From NCBI RefSeq assembly GCF_045277565.1, contig NZ_CP123584.1, positions 2,976,001-3,040,000 of the forward strand: a DNA stretch of 64,000 nucleotides. Direction: 5' to 3'. This DNA is from Aliisedimentitalea scapharcae (lineage in GTDB: Bacteria > Pseudomonadota > Alphaproteobacteria > Rhodobacterales > Rhodobacteraceae). Below, one piece after another: positions 52,730 to 61,299 of this stretch. The translations under genes and the position numbers were made by a program. The notes under the pieces are model-generated. The model made no database searches. It saw nothing but the letters and a program-made list of their open reading frames with translations, and had not been told where the DNA came from. Numbering within the stretch: the first letter of the stretch is position 1; the number at the start of each line of letters is the position of its first letter.

Positions 52730-53215
52730 TCACTCAGCTGCGAGCGCGCTGACATCCTGACCTGATGCGGCCATGATCGCCTTGACGATATTGTGGTAGC
52801 CGGTACAGCGACACAGATTGCCTTCCAGGTAATCCCGGATTTCCGCTTCGGACGGCTTGGGGTTATCCTTGAGCAGCGCAGCCGCGCTCATCACCATCCC
52901 CGGCGTACAGAACCCGCATTGCAGACCATGATGATCCTGAAATGCCTGCTGAATGGTGTTCAGCGTTCCATCCGCAGCGCTTTGCCCTTCGATGGTGGCC
53001 ACATCCGCACCGTCGGCTTCCGCGGCCAGCATGGTACAGCTTTTCACCGCTTCGCCGTTCACATGCACCACGCAAGCACCACATTGGCTCGTGTCACAGC
53101 CCACATGCGTTCCGGTCAAACCCAGCGCGTCGCGCAGAAACGACGACAGCAACGTGCGCCCTTCAACATCTCCCTGCGCAGGCTTTCCGTTCACGGTCAT
53201 TGAGACCTGAGTCAT
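52730..53215 (-). CDS. coxS: [2Fe-2S] subunit of a CO-dehydrogenase/xanthine-oxidase family enzyme
   Basis: A 161-aa iron-sulfur subunit. The plant-type cluster is CDTSQCGACVVHVNG...SC (~39-61) and the second cluster is CGFC...CRC (LQCGFCTPGMVMSA ~98, GNLCRCTGYHNIVKA ~130). It carries electrons from the molybdenum centre to FAD. It is the first gene of the coxSLM unit. The chosen ATG follows GGGGAGGATCTC. Confidence 0.94.
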   Translation of the reverse strand: MTQVSMTVNGKPAQGDVEGRTLLSSFLRDALGLTGTHVGCDTSQCGACVVHVNGEAVKSCTMLAAEADGADVATIEGQSAADGTLNTIQQAFQDHHGLQCGFCTPGMVMSAAALLKDNPKPSEAEIRDYLEGNLCRCTGYHNIVKAIMAASGQDVSALAAE

Positions 53216-53292
53216 GAGATCCTCCCCTTGGGTTTCTTTATTATCAGAAGGAAGTTAAGCACGCGGTCCCAAGCTTGAGAACCGCCATAATG

Positions 53293-53322
53293 TGCTGCAA
53301 TCGCACAGCTTTCTGCTGCAAT
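53293..53322. promoter_or_regulatory. direct repeat upstream of coxS
   Basis: TGCTGCAAT occurs at 53293-53301 and at 53314-53322, exactly 21 bp (two helical turns) apart, 78-107 bp upstream of coxS. It may be a binding site for an unidentified activator. Confidence 0.35.
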
Positions 53323-53504
53323 GCGGAAACTCGATCTCAGATTTTCACATAATTCTTTGATAAAATTCAACAAAAGCCCGCCTCCCGCCATGCTGCAACC
53401 CAACAGAACATATCGGCGACGTGACGTCTGTTTCTCAGCCTTGCGCGCCCGGAAATCCAACCACAGTCCCGGGCTGGCCAGCCGTCACCGACCAAAGCCA
53501 AAGA

Positions 53505-54521
53505 TCATCCGGTTGCATCTCGCGGCTGGGGGCGGGTCGGGATTTCCTTGAGCAATCCACCGACCCCCATCGCCGCGATATCTGCGCCCGTGACGTCGAC
53601 CCCACACACCACCCGCTCCAGCACCCAATCCGCGCCATTCAGCGCAGGCGAGCGCGCACAGCCCGGCAGGCCAATCACCGGCCGGTCGCCCAGATGTCCC
53701 AGAAACAGCAAATTGCCCGGGTCCACCGGCATTCCGAACCGTGTCACGGTGCCCCCCGCCAAACGCACAGCTTGCGGCGCCACATCCAAAGGATCCGAGG
53801 TCGCCGATCCGGTAAGAATCAGGATCACCTCGCCCGGTGCTTGCTGCACGGCCTCTGCCAGCACATCTTGTGCGTGTCGCACGACGACCCGATCGCTCAG
53901 CGTCATTCCCATACGATGCAACCGTCCGGCCATGGCCTTGCGTCCCTTGTCCGACGGAGGCTCAGACGAGGTCACGGTTTCAATCAGCGTTGCGTTGGCA
54001 AAAACCGGCGCAATCACGCCAATTGCACCCTCTGCTCCGGCCTTGGCCCGCCGCAGCGCATCGCCCGGAACCGCATAGGAAATGATCTTGATTGTCGCGA
54101 TCATCCCCCCCGCATCGACGCGATGGTAGTTTGGCACTGTGGCGATGGTGATCATCGGGTCCACTGCATTGACGGCCTCCAGGCGCGCCCGATCCAGCTG
54201 GACCACCCCACATCGGTCAGCAAACAGGTTGACCCGGCCCGTCCCTGCCCGCGAAATCCGGATGTTCTGTGCCGCCGGCTCCGGCACCAATGCGCGGGCC
54301 AGGATTTCGGCGGCCTGATTTTCTGCCAGATCACCGTCTTCCAACCGTGCCACCGTGATCCGTGCATGGCCATGAGCCGCCAGATCCACCACATGGGCCG
54401 CATCCAGAACCGTCCCCTTGGGTATGCGATACGCGCCTTCCTCACCGGACCGGCTGGCCTGCATCGAATGGGCCAGAACCGCTCCCACAGCTTCGCTGGT
54501 TGGAACCGCGCCAAATTTCAT
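53505..54521 (-). CDS. molybdopterin-binding protein (MoCF-type domain)
   Basis: A 338-aa protein with a molybdopterin-binding (MoeA/MogA-like) core in its second half: VILILTGSATSDPLDVAPQAV (~215-235) and RFGMPVDPGNLLFLGHLG with VIGLPGCARSP. The N-terminal half (AYRIPKGTVLDAAHVVDLAA) matches proteins that in many alphaproteobacteria are fused to a C-terminal MobA-like cytidylyltransferase domain; that domain is absent here. It likely handles molybdopterin for the Cox enzyme. It overlaps xdhC by 4 nt. Confidence 0.82.
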   Translation of the reverse strand: MKFGAVPTSEAVGAVLAHSMQASRSGEEGAYRIPKGTVLDAAHVVDLAAHGHARITVARLEDGDLAENQAAEILARALVPEPAAQNIRISRAGTGRVNLFADRCGVVQLDRARLEAVNAVDPMITIATVPNYHRVDAGGMIATIKIISYAVPGDALRRAKAGAEGAIGVIAPVFANATLIETVTSSEPPSDKGRKAMAGRLHRMGMTLSDRVVVRHAQDVLAEAVQQAPGEVILILTGSATSDPLDVAPQAVRLAGGTVTRFGMPVDPGNLLFLGHLGDRPVIGLPGCARSPALNGADWVLERVVCGVDVTGADIAAMGVGGLLKEIPTRPQPRDATG

Positions 54522-55495
54522 GTGACTTTCCCGCGCAAAACCGCTGTCATCTCGCCCAATATGGACAGGGCGATTTCCGCCGGGCCTGCGGCACCGATAT
54601 CCAGACCGACAGGACCGTGTATGCGGTCAATCTGCGCCTGCGAAAACCCGGCGTCCTGCATCCGGGTGACGCGTTTGGCATGGGTGCGCTTGGACCCCAG
54701 CGCACCGATATAAAAACAGTCAGACCCCAACCCCGCCTCCAGCGCCGGATCGTCCAGCTTTGGGTCATGGGTCAGCAACACGATCGCAGTGCGGGCATCC
54801 AACCCCACCTGTGCCACGGCGTCATCCGGCCAATCCAGCAGGATGGTTTCACCCGGGAACCGATCGGAGGATCCAAACGCCTCGCGCGGGTCGATCAGTA
54901 CCGGATCATAGCCCGCAATCCGCGCCATCGGCACCAATGCCTGCGCGATATGCACCGCCCCCACCACGATCAGGCGCAGCGGCGGGTTATGCACCGCGAC
55001 AAATGTCTCGTCGTCGTCCTCCATGCCCGACCGGTCCATGCGCATCCGGTCCGTATGGGCCCCATGCAACAGACGCCGGGTGCCATCGCGCAGGTTCACC
55101 TCATAGGCCAACGGCGTGCGCGCCGCGCGGGCGGTTACCAGTTCTTCCAACAAATCCAACGGCATGGCGCTGCCAACCGGTTCGACCAACACCCGAATGG
55201 TGCCACCACAGGCCAACCCCACAGCAAAGGCATCTTCGTCGCTGACCCCGAATTCCAGCATCCGATGTTCACCGTCTTCCAGCGCCTCCAGCGCCTCGAC
55301 CACCACCGCGCCCTCGACACATCCACCCGACACCGATCCTTCGATCCGCCCATCACCGCCCACCACCAATTGCGATCCGACCCGGCGCGGCGCGCTGCCC
55401 CAGGTCTGAACCACCGTGGCCAGCGCCGCCTTGGTTCCCGCGCGATGCCAGTCCAGCGCAATTTCAGGGGCATTTTCAAATCGGGCTTGGGTCAT
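54518..55495 (-). CDS. xdhC: XdhC/CoxI family cofactor-maturation protein
   Basis: A 325-aa XdhC family member. N-terminal XdhC_CoxI segment ALATVVQTWGSAPRRVGSQL with GGCVEG, and a C-terminal Rossmann part (LIVVGAVHIAQALVPMARIAGY; AIVLLTHDPKLDD; YIGALGSKRTHAKR). It protects and delivers the sulfurated molybdenum cofactor to the apo-enzyme. It belongs with the coxSLM maturation genes. The start is uncertain (weak GAGA box), but family homology begins at the ATG at 55495. Confidence 0.9.
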   Translation of the reverse strand: MTQARFENAPEIALDWHRAGTKAALATVVQTWGSAPRRVGSQLVVGGDGRIEGSVSGGCVEGAVVVEALEALEDGEHRMLEFGVSDEDAFAVGLACGGTIRVLVEPVGSAMPLDLLEELVTARAARTPLAYEVNLRDGTRRLLHGAHTDRMRMDRSGMEDDDETFVAVHNPPLRLIVVGAVHIAQALVPMARIAGYDPVLIDPREAFGSSDRFPGETILLDWPDDAVAQVGLDARTAIVLLTHDPKLDDPALEAGLGSDCFYIGALGSKRTHAKRVTRMQDAGFSQAQIDRIHGPVGLDIGAAGPAEIALSILGEMTAVLRGKVT

Positions 55496-55569
55496 TGCGT
55501 GTTCTCTTTTTTCGCCAACAGAGCATCTGACAAAACTTGTCGCAATCGCGCCGGGTTTCAAGCCGCAAA

Positions 55570-55603
55570 GCGACCCGGCGGGAACACGAAAACGCCGGGT
55601 CGC
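55570..55603 (-). terminator. hairpin after yeeE
   Basis: An 11-bp perfect stem GCGACCCGGCG/CGCCGGGTCGC with a 12-nt loop, 62 nt after the yeeE stop and followed on the minus strand by TTTGCGG. It separates the sulfur-transport pair from xdhC. Confidence 0.7.
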
Positions 55604-55664
55604 TGCTGCATGGCCCGCACGCCCGGGCCATGACGGAGAGTTGCCGCTCTCCGATCTGATGGGA

Positions 55665-56255
55665 TTATTCGGCCGGTTGCGCCCCGGCCTTTTGCCCTGT
55701 CAACCGCTCTGGCAAGGCAAAGGCCAGAGCCACAAACCCCAATCCCAGCACCAGTCCCAGAACATCGCCGGGCAAGGCGGTCACACCGTCAAATTTGGAC
55801 CCCGGGACGGTGCCCAATGTCACCTTGCCACCCCAGATTTTGTCCAGAAGGCCGCTGGCCTTCCAGCTGGGATAGGTCACCATATAGGCTGCCGCCCCCA
55901 GCAATCCGCCGGCAATGAAAAACAGCGCGTCCTTGCGCCCGGATGCCGCAGCAACCACGCCAGTGCCCGGGCAAAATCCCGATACGGCCCAGCCCGCGCC
56001 CAACATCAAACCGCCCAGAAACACGCCGACATAGGCGGTTTTGACCGACATGTGGCCCACATCGACCAGCCCCAGCATCTGACCACCAAACATCAACACC
56101 GACCCGGTGCCAATCGCCAACAGGATGGATTTCGCCAAATTCAGGTTGGTCAGGTTCAGCATCTTGCCGATCAAGGTCGGGTTCGACGCCCCCACCCGGT
56201 CCAGCGCCGCACCAAAGGCCAACCCCAAAACGATCGCGAGAAGAATTGAACTCAT
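55665..56255 (-). CDS. YeeE/YedE family sulfur-compound transporter, subunit 2
   Basis: A 196-aa half-size YeeE/YedE protein with about five membrane helices. It contains GGLMLGAGWAVSGFCPGTG with the conserved Cys that relays thiosulfate or sulfane sulfur (~residue 92), and ILLAIGTGSVLMFGGQMLGL. It pairs with the preceding gene (3-nt gap), together equal to one full-length TsuA/YeeE transporter. Such split pairs import thiosulfate or move persulfide sulfur. The operon is likely repressed by a persulfide sensor. Confidence 0.88.
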   Translation of the reverse strand: MSSILLAIVLGLAFGAALDRVGASNPTLIGKMLNLTNLNLAKSILLAIGTGSVLMFGGQMLGLVDVGHMSVKTAYVGVFLGGLMLGAGWAVSGFCPGTGVVAAASGRKDALFFIAGGLLGAAAYMVTYPSWKASGLLDKIWGGKVTLGTVPGSKFDGVTALPGDVLGLVLGLGFVALAFALPERLTGQKAGAQPAE

Positions 56256-56258
56256 GAC

Positions 56259-56810
56259 TTACACCTCCCGTTTGAACAGAATGAGCGATACCGGCACCGC
56301 CGCGCCAAAGGCGCCCAGCGCAAAAAGATACCCCGACATCGACGTCTGCATCATCCCCGACATCATGTGACCCGAAGTGCACCCCCCGGCCAGCCGCGCG
56401 CCATACAGCACGATGAACCCGCCCAGAAACGCGGCCATATTGCGTTTGATCCGACTGTCGCCAAAATTGGCCCGCCACAGCGCGGGCATGCTCCGTTCCG
56501 CGGCGTCCAGCCCACCACGCGCCATCACCGACAGGAACCCGCCCACCGCCATGGCAACCACAAAGACAAAGCTGTAGTTCAGCGGATTGGCGACGTTCTT
56601 GGCGTATTTGCCACCCGATTTGGCCAGATAGGCATTCGAGGAGGTGTATCCGTCCTCCACCTGGGTCACCATATCCGGGTTCACGGCATCCCCCAGAATT
56701 CCATTCAAAATGACAAATTGGGTCGACACACCAATCGGTTTCACCAGCAGCACGGCCAGGAAAAAGACCAGCCCCAGCAGCAGACCCCCTGCTTTCCAGT
56801 TGAGCGGCAT
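56259..56810 (-). CDS. YeeE/YedE family sulfur-compound transporter, subunit 1
   Basis: A 183-aa half-size YeeE/YedE protein. It has helices at LLLGLVFFLAVLLVKPIG and FVFVVAMAVGGFLSVMA, and the conserved LAGGCTSGHMMSGMMQTS with the sulfur-relay Cys (~140). ATG at 56810 follows AAGGAAAT-like sequence; an upstream in-frame start exists but lies inside the operator region. It is the first gene of the pair and is preceded by two ATTC-N8-GAAT boxes. Confidence 0.88.
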   Translation of the reverse strand: MPLNWKAGGLLLGLVFFLAVLLVKPIGVSTQFVILNGILGDAVNPDMVTQVEDGYTSSNAYLAKSGGKYAKNVANPLNYSFVFVVAMAVGGFLSVMARGGLDAAERSMPALWRANFGDSRIKRNMAAFLGGFIVLYGARLAGGCTSGHMMSGMMQTSMSGYLFALGAFGAAVPVSLILFKREV

Positions 56811-56833
56811 GAGATTTCCTTTGCAAGAGTTAC

Positions 56834-56849
56834 ATTCCTTATTCAGAAT
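56834..56849. promoter_or_regulatory. ATTC-N8-GAAT box 1 (SqrR/BigR-type persulfide repressor site)
   Basis: A perfect ATTC-N8-GAAT palindrome, 24 bp before the first YeeE/YedE gene. This pattern is described for SqrR, an ArsR-family persulfide sensor of Rhodobacter. A second box lies 25 bp away, centre to centre. Confidence 0.7.
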
Positions 56850-56858
56850 ATATAACAC

Positions 56859-56874
56859 ATTCCAAATTTAGAAT
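56859..56874. promoter_or_regulatory. ATTC-N8-GAAT box 2 (SqrR/BigR-type persulfide repressor site)
   Basis: The second perfect ATTC-N8-GAAT palindrome, in an AT-rich promoter-like stretch upstream of the same gene. Tandem boxes favour cooperative repression; the repressor gene is not in the window. Confidence 0.7.
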
Positions 56875-56922
56875 GATATAGATCAAACTCCAAAAATCCC
56901 GGCACCGACGCTACGTCTTGTG

Positions 56923-56965
56923 CTTCTTTCTGGTGAAAAATACCTCGGGGGTCCGGTGGGGGGGG
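56923..56965. repeat. dispersed intergenic repeat, copy 2
   Basis: CTTCTTTCTGGTGAAAAATA followed by CCTCGGGGGTCCGGTGGGG, the same order as the block at 50152-50200, and then GGGGGCAGCGCCCCC as a hairpin. It lies between coxE and the YeeE/YedE pair. Confidence 0.5.
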
Positions 56966-57037
56966 CGGAGGGGTCTCTGGGGGCAGCGCCCCCGGCGATC
57001 AACCCTGGCTCAGCCCTGGCTCAGCCACGATTGCCCC

Positions 57038-58294
57038 CTAGGACATCATCCGCAACAGCCGCGCCTTTTCGCCCACGTCATCGGAACGCGATATCACCTC
57101 GGCCAACTCTTCGAGCGAGGCGATGGAATGACCCGCGCGAAAACTGTCCACATGTGGCAGCATGGCGCGAATGCCCTGGGCTTTGGGGGCAAACCCGTCC
57201 CAGCGCAACAGCGGATTCAGCCAGATCAGACGCCGCGCCGACAGGGTCAGACGCTGCATTTCCCGGCTCAGCGCGTCAGGGTCATCGCGGTCCAGCCCGT
57301 CGGTGATCAACAGCACAACCGCCCCCCGCCCCATCACCCGGCGCGACCAGTCGCGGTTAAAGCTGTGCAGGCATTGCCCGATCCGTGTGCCGCCTTCCCA
57401 ATCCTGTGCTTCTGCTCCGGCGGCGGCCAATGCGGCATCCACATCCCTCTGACGCAGGTGGCGGGTGATATTGGTCAGCCGTGTGCCAAAGGTAAACGCA
57501 TGGACCTTGGCCCAACCGGCACCTTTGGCGTTCGAAACGGCATGGAGAAAATGCAGTATCACCCGGCTATATTGGCTCATCGATCCGGAGATATCGCAAA
57601 GAACAACCAGATTGGGCCAACGTTCTCGCGGGGTGGCACGGGCCATGTCGCGCAATTCACCGCCCTGGCGCAGGGACTGGCGCAGGGTCCGGTGCCAATC
57701 CGGATGTTGCCCCAGCAGGGCCACCTGACGCCGGCGCGATTTGATCGGCTTCACCGGCAACTGCAGCTGCGCCAGCATCCGCTTGGCGCGGGCAACCTCT
57801 TCGGTGCTCATCTGTTCGAAATCGAGACTGCGCAGACGCTCTTCGGCCGAAATGGTCATCGAAGCATCCACTTCGATCTCGGTTCCGTCTTCCTCTTCCT
57901 CGCCTGCCGGGGCCTCCTCGGGGCGGATGCCATCCAACAGCGCCTCGGCGGCCCGTTTTTCGCCGGGATCAGCGGCGCGCTCTTCCTGCACCCCGCGAAT
58001 GGCGGGCAACATCGCCGCCATCATATGTTCCAGATACTGCGGGTTGCGCCAATACAGCCGAAACACCTGCGCAAAGACCGTGCGATGCTCGGGTTTGGAC
58101 ACGAAACAGGCGTGCAGCGCCCAATAAAAATCATCCCGAGAGGTGAACCCGGCGGCGGCCACGGCCCCGATCGCGTCGATCACCCGACCCGGCCCAATGG
58201 GCAGTCCCGCCTTGCGCAGCGCGCGGGCGAAATGGGTGATATTCTGGGCCAGCTTGGGCTCATCCGGCAGGGTCAGTTCGGGGTATTCAGGCAT
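57038..58294 (-). CDS. coxE: CoxE-like VWA-domain protein
   Basis: A 418-aa protein. The C-terminal half has a von Willebrand factor A domain with MIDAS sequence CDISGSMSQYSR (D-x-S-x-S) and WEGGTRIGQCLHSF; the N-terminal half is the CoxE-type helical region (LAQNITHFARALRKAGLPIG). An acidic Glu-rich insert (EEAPAGEEEEDGTE) separates them. It works with the CoxD AAA+ ATPase to finish the metal centre of CO-dehydrogenase-like enzymes. It follows coxD with a 60-bp gap. The ATG at 58294 has GAGGCG upstream. Confidence 0.92.
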   Translation of the reverse strand: MPEYPELTLPDEPKLAQNITHFARALRKAGLPIGPGRVIDAIGAVAAAGFTSRDDFYWALHACFVSKPEHRTVFAQVFRLYWRNPQYLEHMMAAMLPAIRGVQEERAADPGEKRAAEALLDGIRPEEAPAGEEEEDGTEIEVDASMTISAEERLRSLDFEQMSTEEVARAKRMLAQLQLPVKPIKSRRRQVALLGQHPDWHRTLRQSLRQGGELRDMARATPRERWPNLVVLCDISGSMSQYSRVILHFLHAVSNAKGAGWAKVHAFTFGTRLTNITRHLRQRDVDAALAAAGAEAQDWEGGTRIGQCLHSFNRDWSRRVMGRGAVVLLITDGLDRDDPDALSREMQRLTLSARRLIWLNPLLRWDGFAPKAQGIRAMLPHVDSFRAGHSIASLEELAEVISRSDDVGEKARLLRMMS

Positions 58295-58354
58295 CGGACG
58301 CCTCATGGGGGCTCTGCCCGCATCCCCCGGGGATGTTTCCGGCAAGAGCAAACA

Positions 58355-59266
58355 TCAGACCGGTTCCAGCGACGCTTTGGCCTGATCCAGAATACGTTTG
58401 GCCTCGGACCCTTGCAGGCGGGCAATGTCATCCTGGTATTTCAGGATCGCGCCCAATGTGTCGGCGATCACCTCCGGGCTGAGCGTCACCACATCCAGCG
58501 CCAACAGGCAATTGGCCCAGTCGATGGTTTCGGCCACTCCCGGTTTCTTGAACAGGTCTTCGGTGCGCAGGGATTGGACAAAAGCCACCACCTCGCGGCT
58601 CAGCTGGTCCGAGGCCGCTGGCGCGCGGGCGTTCAGAATGTCCACTTCGCGCGCGAAATCGGGATAATCCACCCAATGATACAGACAGCGCCGTTTCAAT
58701 GCGTCATGCACCTCGCGGGTGCGGTTCGAGGTTAGGATGACAATCGGCGGTTCGGCGGCCTTGATCGTGCCCAGCTCCGGGATGGTCACCTGAAAATCGC
58801 TCAGCGCTTCGAGCAGGAACGCCTCGAACGGTTCATCCGTACGATCGAGCTCGTCGATCAGCAGCACCGGCGCACGTCCCTGTTCGTCCGGCTGCATGGC
58901 CTGCAACAACGGGCGGCGCACCAGAAAATCATCGCTGAACAATTCGGCCTGCAACGCGGCCCGGTCCGCGCCGCCTGCCGCCTCGGCGGTGCGGATGGCG
59001 ATCATCTGAGCCGCAAAATTCCATTCATAGACAGCCGACGACGCATCCAGCCCCTCATAGCATTGCAACCGGATCAGGCGGCGGTCCAACCCGGCGGCCA
59101 GCGCCTTGGCGATCTCGGTCTTGCCCACGCCCGCTTCGCCCTCCAGAAACAGCGGCCGCCCCAGTTTGAGCGACAGGAACACGACCGTGGCCAGCGCCCG
59201 GCCACAGACATAATTCTGTTCGTCCAGCATCTGCTGCACGGCGTCGATGGATTGTGGTAGCTGCAT
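58355..59266 (-). CDS. coxD: MoxR-family AAA+ ATPase (CoxD-like)
   Basis: A 303-aa MoxR ATPase. Walker A is EGEAGVGKTE (~42-51), Walker B is VLLIDELDRTDEPFEAFLLE, sensor 1 is ILTSNRTREVHDAL, and the Arg finger region is in the lid. Paired with coxE it forms a chaperone-like ATPase/VWA module. In form I systems CoxD is needed to insert sulfur and copper; the form II cofactor lacks copper, so here it may only be used for sulfuration or assembly. Confidence 0.92.
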   Translation of the reverse strand: MQLPQSIDAVQQMLDEQNYVCGRALATVVFLSLKLGRPLFLEGEAGVGKTEIAKALAAGLDRRLIRLQCYEGLDASSAVYEWNFAAQMIAIRTAEAAGGADRAALQAELFSDDFLVRRPLLQAMQPDEQGRAPVLLIDELDRTDEPFEAFLLEALSDFQVTIPELGTIKAAEPPIVILTSNRTREVHDALKRRCLYHWVDYPDFAREVDILNARAPAASDQLSREVVAFVQSLRTEDLFKKPGVAETIDWANCLLALDVVTLSPEVIADTLGAILKYQDDIARLQGSEAKRILDQAKASLEPV

Positions 59267-59542
59267 GTGCCCTCCGTCCCGGTTGCCGTATCAGCCCATG
59301 CACACCCCGCAACGTCAAGCCGGGTCATCACGTCACTTGCGCACATCCCGGTCAGACAGGACCCGTTGTCCCACCAGCAATGAAACAATCTGCCTAAAGA
59401 TTGACGGAATCCGCCGAAAATGTAATGAATTGGGAAACAATAATCAGGTATCCACCGCTGTGAACGGGTGGGGCCACAAGGCGGAACGAGCAATGCCCAG
59501 ATTGACGGCCCGCACGGGCAGGAAATGGTTTGGAGGTGCGGC

Positions 59543-60592
59543 ATGCGCATCACCGCGGTAACATGTGTCAAGAACGAAGGGCCGTTCCTGTTGGAGTGGA
59601 TCGCCTATAACCGCGTGATCGGGGTCACCGATTTCCTGTTTTATTCCAATGATTGTTCGGACGGGACAGACCGTCTGTTGGACACGCTGGCCGACCGTGG
59701 TCTGGTTCAGCATCTGCCCAACCCGGCCCAAGGGCGCAATTACCAGATGGAGGCGCTGAAGGACGCGCGCAAGCACAACGTGGTGGCGAACGCCGATTGG
59801 GTGTGGATTGCGGATGTGGATGAGTTCCTGAACATTCATGCGGGCGATCACACTATCCCGGCCCTGATCGCCGCCTGCGGGGCCGAACGCCAGGCCATTT
59901 CGGTGAATTTCCAGTTTTTTGCCAATGACGACATCGACGCGTTTGTCGATGAACCGGTGATTGCCCAATTCACCCGCTGTCACAATCCGGACTTGTGGTG
60001 TGGCGAATCCGCGGTCGAAGTCAAATCCCTGGTCCGCCAGGATTTTCCGCTGCAATATTATGGGGCGCACCGGCCGTTTTTCAAAGGCAACCTGGCCAAG
60101 AAGAAACACCCCAGCTGGTCGGATGCCTCAGGGCGCGATGTCCCGCATCGCTTTCTGGTGGCGGCCAATCCGCGCCGGATCCGCAAATTTCCCGCCCGTG
60201 GCAGTCGTGCGTTTGCGACGTTGAACCACTATGCGTTGCGCTCGCTCGACAGCTATCTGGTCAAAAACGACCGCGGCGACGTGAACCGGGAAAACCGCGC
60301 CTTTGACGACACCTATTGGCGCGAACGCAACGACCCCGCCTGGCAGGATCCGTCGATCCAGCGGATGCTGCCCGCATTGGAGGCCGAATTGGCCAGGCTG
60401 AAATCCGACCCCGAGATTGCCGCCTGCCATACAGAGGCCGTGCAGCTGCATCTGGCCAAACGGGACGAACTGATGGCACAGCCGACCTATCAGGAGATGC
60501 GCAGACAGCTGAAGCATGCCTCCAAGATGCCCCCGCAGGAAGAAGCCCTGTTACGCGATTTGGGCCTGATGGACGAGGCAGCCCCGGCATGA
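59543..60592 (+). CDS. glycosyltransferase family 2-like protein
   Basis: A 349-aa glycosyltransferase. Conserved elements are the N-terminal AVTCVKNEGPFLLEWIAYNR (6-25), FLFYSNDCSDGTDRLLDTL, and the metal-binding acidic motif VWIADVDEFLN (~91-101). A GAHRPFFKG block and LNHYALRSLDSYLVKNDRG follow. Such proteins add sugars to cell-surface polysaccharide in the cytosol. GGAGG precedes the ATG at 59543. It overlaps the sulfotransferase gene by 4 nt and is clearly similar to the C-terminal domain of the fusion protein two genes on. Confidence 0.9.
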   Translation: MRITAVTCVKNEGPFLLEWIAYNRVIGVTDFLFYSNDCSDGTDRLLDTLADRGLVQHLPNPAQGRNYQMEALKDARKHNVVANADWVWIADVDEFLNIHAGDHTIPALIAACGAERQAISVNFQFFANDDIDAFVDEPVIAQFTRCHNPDLWCGESAVEVKSLVRQDFPLQYYGAHRPFFKGNLAKKKHPSWSDASGRDVPHRFLVAANPRRIRKFPARGSRAFATLNHYALRSLDSYLVKNDRGDVNRENRAFDDTYWRERNDPAWQDPSIQRMLPALEAELARLKSDPEIAACHTEAVQLHLAKRDELMAQPTYQEMRRQLKHASKMPPQEEALLRDLGLMDEAAPA

Positions 60593-61296
60593 GCATTCAG
60601 GTGGTCAATCTGGGTTTGCCGAAATCGGGCACCACCACCTTGGCCCGCGCTCTGCGCGAGGCGGGATACGAGGTGGCCGATCATCGCTTTGGCCGCAAGG
60701 CGCTGCCGCATCCGACGCTGCGCATGGCCTTTGTCGCGGAGCGCATCTATCAGGGCTATTTCGAAACCGGCGATCCGATGGCGCGGCTGATCGGCGTCGA
60801 GGCCATTTCCGAAATGTCGATGCTGCGCGGCGACAGTTCCCTGTGGCCACAGATGGATTTCGCCCTGATCCTGGCAATCAAGGCGCATCATCCGAACGTG
60901 AAATTCCTGGCCTCGCGTCGCGATGCATTCGCAATGTCCAAATCCATGCTGGCCTGGTCCAACCTGGGCACCACGCGCCTGCCGATGGCCCAGATCCCGG
61001 GGCTGCCAGCGGGATATGGTCAGACGACCAAGGAACGGATGCAGTGGATTGACGGGCATTACACCGCGCTGGCAGCGTTTTTTGCCGGGCGAGACGACTT
61101 TTTGGAATTCGAGATTTCAGACCCCGACGCACCCCACCAGATCGGCGCGTTTCTGGGACGCGACCTGCCCTGGTGGGGCAAATTGAACGCCAATCCGATC
61201 CTGACCACAGACAGCGACCCGGCCCGTTCACAGGACAGCGCACAGGCCAGTTCACAGGCCAGTTCACAGGCCAGCTCACAAGAAGGCGTGTCATAA
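60589..61296 (+). CDS. sulfotransferase family protein
   Basis: A 235-aa P-loop sulfotransferase-like protein. The 5'-phosphosulfate loop is GLPKSGTTTLARALREAGY (9-27), and the 3'-phosphate region is SRRDAFAMSKSMLAW (~105). It would transfer sulfate from PAPS to a glycan or small molecule. The C-terminal end has a low-complexity tail of A-S-S-Q repeats encoded by a 12-bp tandem repeat. It lies between two glycosyltransferase genes, which suggests a sulfated surface glycan. The PAPS source is not in the window. Confidence 0.87.
   Translation: MSIQVVNLGLPKSGTTTLARALREAGYEVADHRFGRKALPHPTLRMAFVAERIYQGYFETGDPMARLIGVEAISEMSMLRGDSSLWPQMDFALILAIKAHHPNVKFLASRRDAFAMSKSMLAWSNLGTTRLPMAQIPGLPAGYGQTTKERMQWIDGHYTALAAFFAGRDDFLEFEISDPDAPHQIGAFLGRDLPWWGKLNANPILTTDSDPARSQDSAQASSQASSQASSQEGVS
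61240..61280 (+). repeat. 12-bp tandem repeat inside the sulfotransferase gene
   Basis: GCCAGTTCACAG-type units are repeated about three to four times in frame, encoding ASSQ. This is slippage-prone and would change the length of the C-terminal tail. Confidence 0.75.
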
Positions 61297-61299
61297 CCC

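Noticed and set aside
51005..52765. 586-codon plus-strand frame opposite coxL
   Set aside because: It is antisense to the coxL gene with no recognisable motifs.
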